From NCBI RefSeq assembly GCF_013283785.1, contig NZ_JABCPZ010000043.1, forward strand, positions 1 through 57,821: a DNA stretch of 57,821 bases. Reading direction: 5' to 3'. The notes below the pieces were generated by a model that had not been told where the DNA came from, searched no databases, and saw nothing but the letters and a program-made list of their open reading frames with translations. This DNA comes from Nonomuraea antri (GTDB lineage Bacteria > Actinomycetota > Actinomycetes > Streptosporangiales > Streptosporangiaceae). Positions 1 through 9,504 of the stretch are shown piece after piece; positions within the stretch are counted from its first letter, which is position 1, and every line of letters starts with the position of its first letter. Position numbers and translations under genes: made by a program.

Positions 1-151
1 GACGCAACGCCTCGCTCATTGACCGGCTGCCGTGGCCCACCCGGCCCGCCGTGCCGGGCGCCGAGCCCCGCCGTCCCACACCCCGCCGCCCCGGCGCCCC
101 GCCTGCGGCGCGGTGCGGGACGTCCCGGGTTCGGCTCTCCGGAGTCGAGCG

Positions 152-177
152 CCCCCGACGCCTTCGCGTCTCGGGGG
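152..177. terminator. Stem-loop upstream of the ROK gene
   Basis: CCCCC (152-156) and GACGC (157-161) pair with GCGTC (166-170) and GGGGG (173-177) around a CTTC loop, with a two-base bulge. It has no T-run, so it may be a terminator for a gene left of the window or just a stable leader hairpin. Bases 1-150 hold no gene I can support. Confidence 0.35.
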
Positions 178-184
178 ATGGCAC

Positions 185-203
185 CATGATGAGCCGGATC
201 ATG
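185..203 (+). promoter_or_regulatory. Inverted repeat next to the ROK ribosome-binding site
   Basis: CATGAT (185-190) and ATCATG (198-203) form a 6-bp inverted repeat with a 7-bp spacer. It ends at the GGAAGG (203-208) that serves as the ribosome-binding site of the ROK gene. Its place fits a repressor site or an RBS-masking hairpin; this is inference. Confidence 0.3.
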
Positions 204-219
204 GAAGGCGGTGGCCTGG

Positions 220-1116
220 ATGAATGGTGTGCTGGGGATCGACGTGGGCGGCACGAAGGTGGCCGTCGGCGTCTCGGAGACCGACGGCCCGTCCTTCGCG
301 GCCCGCGTCAGGCTCGACTCCGGACCTGACGCGCTCGCCCGGGCGCTCGCCGCGGCCCGCGAGCTGAACCCGGAGCCGGCCGCGGTCGGCTTCTCGACCT
401 GCGGGATCGTCCGCGACGGCGTGGTACGGCTGGCGCCGAACGTGCCGGGCTGGGAAGGGCTGGAACTGCCCAGGCTGCTCGGCGAGGCGTACGGCGGCAC
501 GCCTGTCGCCATCGACAACGACGTGAACGCCGCCGCCCGCGCCGAGCTGCGCTGGGGCGCGCTGCGCGGCGTGTCCACCGGCGTGTACGTCAACCTGGGC
601 ACCGGCCTGGCCGCGGCGCTGGTGATCGGCGGCGAGGTGGTCGCCGGAGCACACGGGGCCGCGGGCGAGATCGGCTATCTCCAGGTGACCCCGGGCGAGC
701 CGGCCTTCGCCGACGGCCGGGTGCCCCTGGAGGAACGGGTGTCAGGCGGCGGGCTGGCCGCGCGGGCCGGCGCGCTGCTCGGCCGCGAGACCACGACCGA
801 GGAACTGCTCACCCGCCAGGCCGACGGCGCCCGGACGACGGGCTCGGGCTCGGCGGAGGTGCGTGAACTGGTCGAGGAAGCGCTGGCCACGCTGGCCATG
901 ACGGTGGCCAACCTGTGCGTGACCGTCGACCCGGAGCGGGTCGTGATCGGCGGCGGCATGATGGGCGCCGCCGAACTGATCATGCCCAGGATCACCGCGG
1001 AGGTGCGGCGCGCGGTGCCGTTCCCGCCCGAGGTGCGACCGGCCGTCTTCACCGACGACGCCCCGCTGCTCGGCGCGCTCGCCCTCGCGCACTCACTCCA
1101 CGTCCGGGAGCGGTAG
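220..1116 (+). CDS. ROK family sugar kinase-like protein
   Basis: A 298-residue ROK protein, the family of cytoplasmic sugar kinases (glucokinase, N-acetylmannosamine and N-acetylglucosamine kinases) and related repressors. The N-terminal phosphate-binding loop reads GIDVGGTKVAVGV, and the substrate/base motif is AIDNDVNAAARAE at about residues 100-112. There is no N-terminal DNA-binding domain, so a kinase is more likely than a repressor. The usual zinc cysteines of ROK proteins (CxCGxxGCxE) are absent: after GAAGEIGYL the chain goes to GRVPLEERVSGGGL. ATG 220 is preferred over GTG 211 because GGAAGG at 203-208 is then 11 nt away. The sugar cannot be told from sequence. Confidence 0.88.
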   Translation: MNGVLGIDVGGTKVAVGVSETDGPSFAARVRLDSGPDALARALAAARELNPEPAAVGFSTCGIVRDGVVRLAPNVPGWEGLELPRLLGEAYGGTPVAIDNDVNAAARAELRWGALRGVSTGVYVNLGTGLAAALVIGGEVVAGAHGAAGEIGYLQVTPGEPAFADGRVPLEERVSGGGLAARAGALLGRETTTEELLTRQADGARTTGSGSAEVRELVEEALATLAMTVANLCVTVDPERVVIGGGMMGAAELIMPRITAEVRRAVPFPPEVRPAVFTDDAPLLGALALAHSLHVRER

Positions 1117-1133
1117 AACGTTCCCGAGTGGGA

Positions 1134-1262
1134 TCAGCGGCCGGAGTGCTCCGGCGCGCCGCCGTTGTCGCGCCGGTCCAGCGCGGTCTGCAGGGCCTCG
1201 GCGGCCTCGTCGCGCTGCTCTTCGGCACGGTGGAAGGCATACATCTCGTACATGTGGCTCAT
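1134..1262 (-). CDS. Small charged protein of 42 residues, function unknown
   Basis: The reading frame begins MSHMYEMYAFHRAEEQ and ends APEHSGR. It is mostly charged and probably one helix from about residue 9 to 33, with no signal peptide or membrane segment. Third codon positions are almost all G or C, which argues for real coding despite its length. Upstream in-frame sequence to 1385 is arginine/proline/serine-rich and looks non-coding, so the internal ATG 1262 is preferred; a clear ribosome-binding site is missing. It faces the ROK gene tail to tail. I recognise no family. Confidence 0.6.
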   Translation of the reverse strand: MSHMYEMYAFHRAEEQRDEAAEALQTALDRRDNGGAPEHSGR

Positions 1263-1532
1263 CTCATTTCGCGGACGCGGTTGACCTGAGGAGTCGGACC
1301 CCGGTCGCGAATCCGACCGGGCCTGATCTCGTGGGTCCGGATCACGGACCGAACGAAGGGGACTTACCGGCCGACACAACGCCACTCACCGCGGCGAGTC
1401 GTCGACCTGCCCTAACAGGCCCCGCCGCGGCAGGTAATAAGTACGAGAACCTGGCGCATTTCTCGTAACACTACCTGGTGGCAGCCACAGTGTCTCGTTG
1501 GATGTCCTAGCATCTCGCATGTTGAGACAACA
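1263..1532. other. Structured intergenic region between the small ORF and serA terminator
   Basis: No gene is visible. It has several inverted repeats: TACGAGAA (1442-1449) with TTCTCGTA (1460-1467), GTGGC-A-GCCAC inside ACACT/AGTGT around 1470-1494, and TGTCTC near 1491 with GAGACA near 1523. The pentamer TCTCG occurs three times. It may hold the promoter of the small ORF, or a small RNA; neither is shown. Confidence 0.3.
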
Positions 1533-1569
1533 AAAGACCGCCGCGGGACCGGTCCACGCGGCGGTCTTT
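1533..1569 (-). terminator. serA terminator
   Basis: A perfect 13-bp stem, AAAGACCGCCGCG (1533-1545) with CGCGGCGGTCTTT (1557-1569), starts 16 nt past the serA stop. The loop holds a second small palindrome, GGACCGGTCC. In the serA direction the stem ends in TTTTGTTG, so this is a credible intrinsic terminator. Confidence 0.85.
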
Positions 1570-1584
1570 CCTGGTTGGAACGGA

Positions 1585-3174
<1,590 letters not shown>

Positions 3175-3207
3175 TGGTGTGGATCCTTAAGGGGCATGCG
3201 GCGGGCA

Positions 3208-3233
3208 CGAGGGACACGTCGCTGGGTCCCTCG
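3208..3233 (-). promoter_or_regulatory. Leader stem-loop of serA
   Basis: CGAGGGAC (3208-3215) pairs with GTCCCTCG (3226-3233), an 8-bp stem with a 10-nt loop in the proposed serA leader. A further CGAGGGACCC copy lies at 3274-3283, outside the predicted transcript. Confidence 0.35.
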
Positions 3234-3245
3234 GGGATCCCTCAG

Positions 3246-3274
3246 AGTCTATCGATGCTTGTGAACGCGTTCAC
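3246..3274 (-). promoter_or_regulatory. Candidate serA promoter with palindromic operator
   Basis: On the minus strand, GTGAAC (3274-3269) and TAGACT (3251-3246) are 17 bp apart, which gives a plausible -35/-10 pair. The -35 lies inside a perfect 14-bp palindrome, GTGAACGCGTTCAC (3261-3274), which resembles LacI-family operators (TGnAAnCGnTTnCA). Binding would block the promoter. The regulator is unknown. Confidence 0.45.
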
Positions 3275-3379
3275 GAGGGACCCGGATTCTGAGACGGCCG
3301 TGGCGCTACCCAGCGCCCGGCAAAGTCATCCACACTGCACCCATCTTTGTATTGATCGGGAGATTTATTGGCCATTAGC

Positions 3380-3408
3380 CTGATAAGCCGTGGCCGACTA
3401 CCTATGGT
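3380..3408 (+). promoter_or_regulatory. Promoter of the SseB-like gene
   Basis: CTGATA (3380-3385), 17 bp, TATGGT (3403-3408), then exactly 7 nt to ATG 3416. Transcription would begin at or next to the A of the start codon, so a leaderless mRNA is expected. This also decides the start. Confidence 0.6.
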
Positions 3409-3415
3409 TCGTCAT

Positions 3416-4273
3416 ATGAGCATCGGGAATCCTGCGCTTGCCGACGTGCTCGCCCAGCATGGCGCTCCGCATCGCCTGCTGGCGGCTCTCGCCGACGGTG
3501 GAGTCCTGGTGGCTGTGCGACCAGATCGATCGGTCGTCCTAGGGACGACCCAAGCCGGTGACCGGGTGCTGCTCGGTTACACCGGGCCGACGACCTACGC
3601 CAGGCACCGTGGCAGCCATTCCCTCTCGGCGTGCGACGCCGACACCATCCTGGACATCCAGCGCGTCACCGGCGTGCGGGAGATCGTGATCGACGCCGCC
3701 GGCCCAGCCGCGGCCGCCGTGCCGATCGACGACCTCCAGCGGTACCTCACCTCGACCAGGACCGGGCCGACCCCCGTCCTGTCGGGGGCGGTGCCCGCCG
3801 CCTACGCCACCGGCGCGATGGCCACGGTGTCGCGGACGTCCACGCCCATGGCGCAGGTGGCGGCGCCGACGCCGCAGGCGCCCGCGCTGCCCTGGGTGCC
3901 CGCGCCCCGCCCGCACCTGTCGGGGCCGATGCAGCAGGTGGACCCGGGCTACCGGCGCTGCGCGCATCCGATCCTGCCCGCGCTGAGACGGGCCATCGCG
4001 CGGATGCTCGCCGACTATCCGCTCGTGCACCACGTCTGGATCTCCGAGGCGCGCACCGCCTCGGGCGCCCCCGGCATCATGCTGCACGTCAAGGTGCACA
4101 TGTCGGCGGCCGAGGACGTCGTGCGCGACCTGCACCGCGGCGTACGCGCCCGGCTGCCGCAGTTCGCGGCCAGCGAGGCGCCGATCCTCATGGCCAGGGT
4201 GGCCGACGCGCGCAGCGAGCGCCGGATGATCGAGATCGGCGCACACGTGGTGTGCGCCGACGTCAGGGACTGA
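3416..4273 (+). CDS. SseB-like N-terminal domain protein, function unknown
   Basis: A soluble protein of 285 residues. Residues 1-115 (DVLAQHGAPHRLLAALADGG, then a strand-rich stretch ending IDDLQRYL) look like the SseB N-terminal fold; this is a weak, eye-level match. Residues about 120-180 are a proline/alanine-rich linker. The C-terminal part (about 185-285) has alternating strands and helices, HVWISEARTASG and GIMLHVKVHM, and recalls the SseB C-terminal half seen in enhanced-serine-sensitivity proteins. A TTG at 3368 with GGGAG upstream is the rival start, but the -10 box 7 nt before ATG 3416 favours the shorter form. It is divergent from serA. No enzymatic motif was found. Confidence 0.72.
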   Translation: MSIGNPALADVLAQHGAPHRLLAALADGGVLVAVRPDRSVVLGTTQAGDRVLLGYTGPTTYARHRGSHSLSACDADTILDIQRVTGVREIVIDAAGPAAAAVPIDDLQRYLTSTRTGPTPVLSGAVPAAYATGAMATVSRTSTPMAQVAAPTPQAPALPWVPAPRPHLSGPMQQVDPGYRRCAHPILPALRRAIARMLADYPLVHHVWISEARTASGAPGIMLHVKVHMSAAEDVVRDLHRGVRARLPQFAASEAPILMARVADARSERRMIEIGAHVVCADVRD

Positions 4274-4304
4274 CCACGGGGGCCGGCCCCCCGGCCCCCG
4301 GTGG
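4274..4304 (+). terminator. Stem-loop after the SseB-like gene
   Basis: Directly after the stop codon, a GC-rich hairpin pairs 4274-4286 with 4291-4304 around CCCC. It lacks a T-run. Likely a terminator or 3' stabiliser before the sugar transporter gene. Confidence 0.5.
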
Positions 4305-4351
4305 AAAGTGGGCCCTACCGAACAAGCTCTCGCTCGGCTTGAATAAGGCTC

Positions 4352-5713
4352 ATGATCGCCCCGGCCGTGACGCCCCGCACGGTTTCCACAGGTGTGCGAC
4401 TCGGCTACGGCGTCGGCTCGTTCTGCACCGCCACGTTCAACGCCGTGCCCGGTCTCCTGCTGCTGTACTACATGACGAACTTCCTGGCCGTGCCCGCGTG
4501 GCTGGCCGGGGTGGTGGTCGCCGCGCCGAAGGTCTGGGACCTGGTGATCAACCCGGCGGTGGGCCGCTGGTCGGACCGGACCAGGTCACGGCTGGGCCCG
4601 CGCCGGCCCTGGCTGCTGGCCGGGGCGCTCACCACGCCGGTCGCCTTCTTCCTGACGTTCGCGGGGCCGTCGCTGACCGGGGTGGACGCCGCCCTGTACG
4701 TGGGCGCCTGCTTCATCGCCGCGGCCACCGCGTACGCGCTGTTCGAGGTGCCGTACAAGGCGATGCCCGCGGAGATGACCGACGACTACCACGAGCGCAC
4801 GGCGCTGCTGCAGTGGCGGATGGTCTTCATCGGCGCGGCCACCGCGATCAGCGGCATACTCGCGCCGACGATCGTCAACAGCCAGGGCGAGAACGGCACG
4901 CTCGACAGCCACCGGCTGATGGCCGTCGTCATCGCCGCGATCATGATGGCCGCGATGCTCGGCGCGTTCTTCGGCACCGCCCGCGCGCCCATGACCGGCG
5001 CGCCCGAGCCCGACGGCGGCCGCTGGCGCGAGCAGTTCGCGGCGGCCAGGGGGAACCCGGCGTTCGTCTGGCTGCTGCTGCTGAGCTGCACGCAGATGCT
5101 CGCGGTCAGCATGATGCTGGCCGCGGCGCCGTACTTCGCCTCGTACACGATCGGCGACCCGAAGGCCACCAACACGCTGTTCGCCGCGCTGGTCGGCCCG
5201 ATGCTGCTGACGATGCCGCTGTGGGTGCGCCTGTCCAGGCGCTTCGACAAGCGCGGCGCGATGCTCATCGCCGCGCTGCTCTTCGGCGGCGGCACGCTGG
5301 CGACGCTGGCCACCCCGCTCATCGGCTCCTGGTACGCCCACGCCATGCTGCTCCTGGTCGGCACCGGCGTGGCCGGGGTGCAACTGCTGCAGTTCTCGAT
5401 GCTGGCCGACGTGATCGCCACCGACGCGCTGACCACCGGCAAGCGCAGGGCCGGGGTGTTCACCGGGCTGTGGACGGCGATCGAGAGCGGGGTCAGCTCG
5501 TTCGGCGCGCTGATCTTCGGCGTGATCCTGTCGGCCGGCGGCTTCATCGAGTCCGAGCCGAGCACGCCGGTCCAGCAGCCGGACAGCGCGGTGACCGCGG
5601 TCCTGATCGGACAGACCGCGGTCCCCGCACTGATCATCTTCCTGTCGGTGCTGATGACGCTGAAGTACCGGCTCAGTCCAGCCGCCGTGCCGGCGACGGA
5701 CGCGTCCGCGTGA
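4352..5713 (+). CDS. MFS transporter, GPH sugar:cation symporter type
   Basis: A 453-residue inner-membrane protein with about 12 hydrophobic helices. The N-terminus LGYGVGSF and the loop after helix 2, NPAVGRWSDRTRSRLGPRRP, are the hallmarks of the glycoside-pentoside-hexuronide:cation symporter family (MelB-like). A second family loop, EVPYKAMPAEMTDDYHERT, follows helix 4. It probably couples uptake of a sugar or glycoside to a cation; the substrate is unknown. Its last 41 nt overlap the end of the oppositely oriented FtsX permease gene, and no terminator separates them. Confidence 0.85.
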   Translation: MIAPAVTPRTVSTGVRLGYGVGSFCTATFNAVPGLLLLYYMTNFLAVPAWLAGVVVAAPKVWDLVINPAVGRWSDRTRSRLGPRRPWLLAGALTTPVAFFLTFAGPSLTGVDAALYVGACFIAAATAYALFEVPYKAMPAEMTDDYHERTALLQWRMVFIGAATAISGILAPTIVNSQGENGTLDSHRLMAVVIAAIMMAAMLGAFFGTARAPMTGAPEPDGGRWREQFAAARGNPAFVWLLLLSCTQMLAVSMMLAAAPYFASYTIGDPKATNTLFAALVGPMLLTMPLWVRLSRRFDKRGAMLIAALLFGGGTLATLATPLIGSWYAHAMLLLVGTGVAGVQLLQFSMLADVIATDALTTGKRRAGVFTGLWTAIESGVSSFGALIFGVILSAGGFIESEPSTPVQQPDSAVTAVLIGQTAVPALIIFLSVLMTLKYRLSPAAVPATDASA

Positions 5714-8210
5714 ACGTCCCGGCCAGCAGGGCGGCGAGCAGGGGCAGCCCGATCACCAGCCCGGCCAGGTAGAGCCAGGGCACCGCGATGTCCGGCACCC
5801 GCTCGACGAACAGGATCCCGCCCGCCGCCTCCGTCCTGACCATGGACGGGATCAGCGCGATGCCCATGACGACGCCCGGCACCAGCCCCACCACTGCGCC
5901 CAGCGCCGCGATGTAGCCCGCCTGGGCCGCCACCACCAGCCTGCGGGTCCTGGGCGGGCCGCCGACGGCCGAGAGCGTGTCCAGGTCGGCCCGCATGTCG
6001 GCGGCGGCCAGGCCGGTGGCCGCGAACGTGCCGCCGAGCACCAGGATCAGCGCCGCGCCGAGCAGCGCGCCGAGCACGGCTCGGATCACGCCGGCGTGTC
6101 CCTCCTCCACGTCCACCCGCGTCCGTTCGTGCAGGGCGCCCAGGCTGTGCTCCAGCCGTTCCGCGTCGCCGGGGACGGCCGAGTACAGCTTGCGCTCCGC
6201 CACCTTCAGCCCCGCGCCGGTCACCGCCGAGGCGGGGATCACCGCACCGGACTGGCCCTCGTCCGCGGCCGTCGACAGGACGGCGGGGATGCTGAACCAC
6301 TTGGGTTCGGCATCCCCGCCCGTCGGCCGGGCGAGTACGGCGAGCCTGCCGTCGCGCAGCAGCCCCGGGTGGAAGACCACGGCCTTGCCCGCGGCCAGCG
6401 CCTCGGCCGCGCGCGGGTCCGTGCGCCCCTGGAAGAAGGCGAGCAGCCGGGCGTCGCCCACCGGGAACTCGTCCAGGAAGCTGAGCCCGCCGGCACATCC
6501 GTCCAGGCAGTCCTCGGACAGGACCGGGCCGAGCGGCAGGCTGACGCCCCGCTCGTCGCGGGCTTCGAGTCCGCTGACCAGGTTCACCCCGGGCAGCAGC
6601 CGCTGCGCGCCGGCCCGCACCCGCGCCCATTCGCGGTCGTCGGCGCCGTAGGTGGTGATCGTCATCGTGCCCAGCGGCGCCTGGAGCGCACGCCTGGACG
6701 CCTCGTCCTCGTAGACGGTGTAGGCGGCGATGCCCGTCGCGACCGCGGCCATGGTGGCCGCCATCACCGCCGCCGTCGCGGAGGCCGTCCGCGATCGGTG
6801 GCGTGCGGCGTCGCGTACGGACAGGCGGGCCGGCAGCGGCAGGCGCCTGGCGAGCCGCCCGGTGGCGCGCACCAGCCACGGCGTCACCGCGACCAGCCCG
6901 AGCACCACCAGGACGAAGCCCGCCGCCACCTTCAACTGGTCCCGCTCGGCCAGGAACACGGTCACGCCGACGCCGAGCACCACCAGCGCCAGACCGGCCA
7001 CGGGCAGGCCCGCCCTGTCGCGGACCTCGCCCGTCCGGCCGGCCAGCACCCGCACCGGGCTCTGCCCGGCGGCCTGCGACGCCGGAACCAGGGCCGCGAT
7101 CAGGCCGCTGAGCAGGCCGAGCGCGGCCACGGCGAGCACCGGGAGCCACGGCACCTCGATCGGGCCGCTGCCCCAGTTCAGCTGCCGCGCCGCGATCCGC
7201 TCGACCAGCGCGCCGCCCCCGATGCCGAGCAGCGCGCCGGTCAGCGCCGCCGCGCCGCCCAGCACCAGGCCGTCGGCGAGCACGATGGTGCGCAGATGGC
7301 CGGGCGAGGCGCCCTGGGTGGCCAGCATCGCCAGCTCCCTGCGGCGGCGGCGCAGCCCGACGGCGAACGCGGGCCCCGCGAGCAGGACCGTCTCGGTGAC
7401 GACCAGGACGACGCCGATCGCGATCCCGGCGAGCGTGCGGGTACGCGTGTCGCCCGGCAGGTTCGCGCTGAAGGTCATCTCCTCGATCACCGCGCGGGAG
7501 ACCACGGCCAGCCCGGACTTGTTGAGCCGCGGCACGTCGCTCCACCACACGGGGGCCGCCGTGTCGGCGAGCCATTCCGTGCCGCGCTGGGTGTCCGGGG
7601 TGAGCGTGCCGGGCAGGCCGGTCAGCTCCATGAGCCCGGGCCTGGTCGGGTGCTCAGCCACGCCGACCACCCGCAGCTGCCGGTTCTCCCTGGTCACCGC
7701 TATCGTGCCGCCGACCCGCAGGCCCCTGTCGCGCAGCTCGGGGCTCACCGTGACCTCGCCGGGCGCGGCCGCGTACCTGCCTTCGACCAGCGGCCGCAGG
7801 CCCTTCGCCATCGGGTCGCGCAAGTCCGTCTCCAGCGTGTTCGCCACGTCGTAGCCGCCGTCGACCCAGACGTGGACGGTGAACACGTGATACGGGATGA
7901 CCCGGCCGCCGACCAGGGCGCCGATTTCGGCCGCCGTCAGCCGCACCGCCGGCCGCTTGCCGTAGTTGGTGATGTCGCCCCGCTTGTTCTGGCGTACCCG
8001 GCCGCCGATGGCGTTGACGCTCGCGTCGGCCGAGCCGAGCCGGGAGATCAGCTGCTCCTTGGGTGAGACATGGGTGGTGGCGGCCGCGGTGAGCACACCC
8101 GTGATGACCAGGACGGGCAGGGCGATCATCACCATGATCAGCGCGCTGCGGCCCTTGAAGCGCAGCGCGTCTCGTCTGGAGAGCCGCAGCGCGGCCAGGA
8201 ACGCGCTCAT
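5673..8210 (-). CDS. ABC transporter permease, FtsX/MacB type
   Basis: An 845-residue membrane protein with one helix near residues 22-45, a large extracytoplasmic region, three helices around 255-390 (first FtsX domain, including the RRRRELAMLATQGAS coupling helix), more helices and a second extracytoplasmic part around 400-700, and a final FtsX domain (about 710-840). It would work with the ATPase encoded just upstream; ATGA stop-start overlap shows translational coupling. Such exporters act on lipoproteins, peptides or antibiotics rather than bulk solutes. The padR gene at the head of the operon suggests induction by a toxic compound. Confidence 0.9.
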   Translation of the reverse strand: MSAFLAALRLSRRDALRFKGRSALIMVMIALPVLVITGVLTAAATTHVSPKEQLISRLGSADASVNAIGGRVRQNKRGDITNYGKRPAVRLTAAEIGALVGGRVIPYHVFTVHVWVDGGYDVANTLETDLRDPMAKGLRPLVEGRYAAAPGEVTVSPELRDRGLRVGGTIAVTRENRQLRVVGVAEHPTRPGLMELTGLPGTLTPDTQRGTEWLADTAAPVWWSDVPRLNKSGLAVVSRAVIEEMTFSANLPGDTRTRTLAGIAIGVVLVVTETVLLAGPAFAVGLRRRRRELAMLATQGASPGHLRTIVLADGLVLGGAAALTGALLGIGGGALVERIAARQLNWGSGPIEVPWLPVLAVAALGLLSGLIAALVPASQAAGQSPVRVLAGRTGEVRDRAGLPVAGLALVVLGVGVTVFLAERDQLKVAAGFVLVVLGLVAVTPWLVRATGRLARRLPLPARLSVRDAARHRSRTASATAAVMAATMAAVATGIAAYTVYEDEASRRALQAPLGTMTITTYGADDREWARVRAGAQRLLPGVNLVSGLEARDERGVSLPLGPVLSEDCLDGCAGGLSFLDEFPVGDARLLAFFQGRTDPRAAEALAAGKAVVFHPGLLRDGRLAVLARPTGGDAEPKWFSIPAVLSTAADEGQSGAVIPASAVTGAGLKVAERKLYSAVPGDAERLEHSLGALHERTRVDVEEGHAGVIRAVLGALLGAALILVLGGTFAATGLAAADMRADLDTLSAVGGPPRTRRLVVAAQAGYIAALGAVVGLVPGVVMGIALIPSMVRTEAAGGILFVERVPDIAVPWLYLAGLVIGLPLLAALLAGTFTRTRPSPARRLD

Positions 8211-8887
8211 CTGGCGCTCTCCATGCGCACCGAGCCCGCCTCGGCCAGTCTGCCGTCACGCAGGTAGACCACGCGGTCGGCCCAGGCCGCGTACCTGGGC
8301 TCGTGCGTGACCAGCAGCACGGCCGCGCCGTCGTCGCAGCGGGCGCGCAGCAGTTGCAGGATCTCGTCGCCGGTGGCGGTGTCGAGCGCGCCGGTGGGCT
8401 CGTCGGCCAGCAGCAGCCGCCGTTCGCCGACCAGCGCCCTGGCGATGGCCACCCGCTGGCGCTGGCCGCCGGACAGCTCCTCGGGGAAGCGGTCGGCGAG
8501 CTGGTCGGCGGCCAGTTCGGCGAGCACCAGCAGCGCCTGCTCGCGCGCCGCGCGGGCGCGCACGCCGTCCAGCTCCCTGGGCAGCATCACGTTCTCCGCG
8601 GCGGTCAGCGACGGGATGAGGTTCAGGTCCTGGAAGACGTAGCCGACGCTGCGCCGGCGCAACGCGGCCAGGTCCTTCACCCCGGACAGGTCCGTGCCCT
8701 CGATGAGCACGCTGCCCGAGGTCGGCCGGTCGAGCCCGCCGGCCAGGTTGAGCAGCGTGGACTTGCCCGACCCCGACGGGCCCATGACCGCGACCAGCTC
8801 GCCGGGCGCCACCTCCAGGCTCACGCCGCCGAGGGCGTGCACCTGGCCATGCGTGCGGGTCACGTCCCGCAGACTCACCGCTGTCAT
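8207..8887 (-). CDS. ABC transporter ATP-binding protein, LolD/MacB type
   Basis: A 226-residue ATPase with Walker A GPSGSGKST (about 36-44), Q-loop VFQDLNLIPSLT, signature LSGGQRQRVAIARAL, Walker B LLLADEPTGALD, and H-loop VTHEP. The sequence is typical of the family that powers FtsX/MacB permeases. It overlaps the permease start by 4 nt and its own start overlaps the padR stop by 4 nt, so padR, this gene and the permease form one tight operon. Confidence 0.94.
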   Translation of the reverse strand: MTAVSLRDVTRTHGQVHALGGVSLEVAPGELVAVMGPSGSGKSTLLNLAGGLDRPTSGSVLIEGTDLSGVKDLAALRRRSVGYVFQDLNLIPSLTAAENVMLPRELDGVRARAAREQALLVLAELAADQLADRFPEELSGGQRQRVAIARALVGERRLLLADEPTGALDTATGDEILQLLRARCDDGAAVLLVTHEPRYAAWADRVVYLRDGRLAEAGSVRMESAR

Positions 8888-9396
8888 CGGTCCATCCCTT
8901 TCAAAACGGTCTCGCAGTGATCCAGCCAGCGCTGTTCCGCCTCGGCTTTGAAGATCAGCGAATCGAGGACGAGCCGCCGCGCGACCCCGTCGGCCGCCGC
9001 CCGTTTCGCCCTGGTCAGTTCCTGCAGGTTGCGCATCGTGGCCAGGCGCTGGGCCAGGATCACCTCGGCGACGTCCACGTCACCCGCGGCGACGGCCATG
9101 GCGAGTTTGATGGCCAGTTCGTCCCGAGGCCGGCCGGTCTGGTCGACGGGGGTGCTGAACCATCGCTCCAGTTCCTCCCGGCCGGCCTCGGTGATCGTGT
9201 AGACCGCGCGGCCCTGCTCGTCGGCGCCGCCGGGCGCGACCAGGCCGTCGCGTTCCAGGCGGGAGAGCGTCGTGTAGACCTGGCCGATGTTCAGCGGCCA
9301 GGTCGCCCCCGTGGACGACTCGAACTCCACCCGCAACTGGTAGCCGTATCGCGGTCCTCTGCTCAGCAGTGCGAGCAGTCCGTGTCTGATCGACAT
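8884..9396 (-). CDS. PadR family transcriptional regulator
   Basis: A 170-residue repressor. The N-terminal winged helix has the family pattern HGLLALLSRGPRYGYQLRVE and GQVYTTLSRLERDGLV; the C-terminal half is a PadR dimerisation helix region (Vir_C-like). PadR proteins repress drug-efflux or phenolic-acid genes and release DNA when the compound binds. The start MSIRHG at 9396 is chosen because homology begins there and a promoter and operator end two bases upstream, which excludes an upstream start. It leads the ABC operon and most likely represses it and itself. Confidence 0.92.
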   Translation of the reverse strand: MSIRHGLLALLSRGPRYGYQLRVEFESSTGATWPLNIGQVYTTLSRLERDGLVAPGGADEQGRAVYTITEAGREELERWFSTPVDQTGRPRDELAIKLAMAVAAGDVDVAEVILAQRLATMRNLQELTRAKRAAADGVARRLVLDSLIFKAEAEQRWLDHCETVLKGMDR

Positions 9397-9398
9397 GG

Positions 9399-9433
9399 AT
9401 ACTGAGTATGCATACTGAGTATGCTCGCCGCAA
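9399..9433 (-). promoter_or_regulatory. padR promoter with duplicated palindromic operator
   Basis: ATACTGAGTATGC occurs twice without a gap (9399-9411 and 9412-9424). Each unit contains the palindrome ATACT-G-AGTAT, and the junction makes a further perfect 12-bp palindrome, AGTATGCATACT. On the minus strand TTGCGG (9433-9428), 17 bp, CATACT (9410-9405) form a promoter ending 8 nt before the start codon, so the operator lies across the -10 and spacer. Confidence 0.7.
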
Positions 9434-9504
9434 CCAGACGCGGTGTGGCCCATGAAGGTGGGTATTCTGGACAGGAAACGCCGTTGAGGCCGATACTCAG
9501 GAAC

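Noticed and set aside
1..150. Possible end of a gene at the left edge
   Set aside because: One frame is G/C-rich at third positions for about 25 codons but then runs 100 bp into the ROK gene, and no family is seen. Too short to call.
3206..3283. Alternative-pairing riboswitch in the serA leader
   Set aside because: Three copies of CGAGGGAC could pair in two ways, but the proposed start near 3240 leaves the outer copy outside the transcript. Only the simple hairpin at 3208-3233 is kept.
3368..3415. TTG start at 3368 for the SseB-like gene, with GGGAG upstream
   Set aside because: The -10 box TATGGT at 3403-3408 would lie inside the coding part; the promoter spacing to ATG 3416 is better evidence.
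3631..5772. 713-codon plus-strand frame across two genes
   Set aside because: It is an alternative frame of the SseB-like and sugar transporter genes, Arg/Ala/Gly-rich and without helices or motifs.
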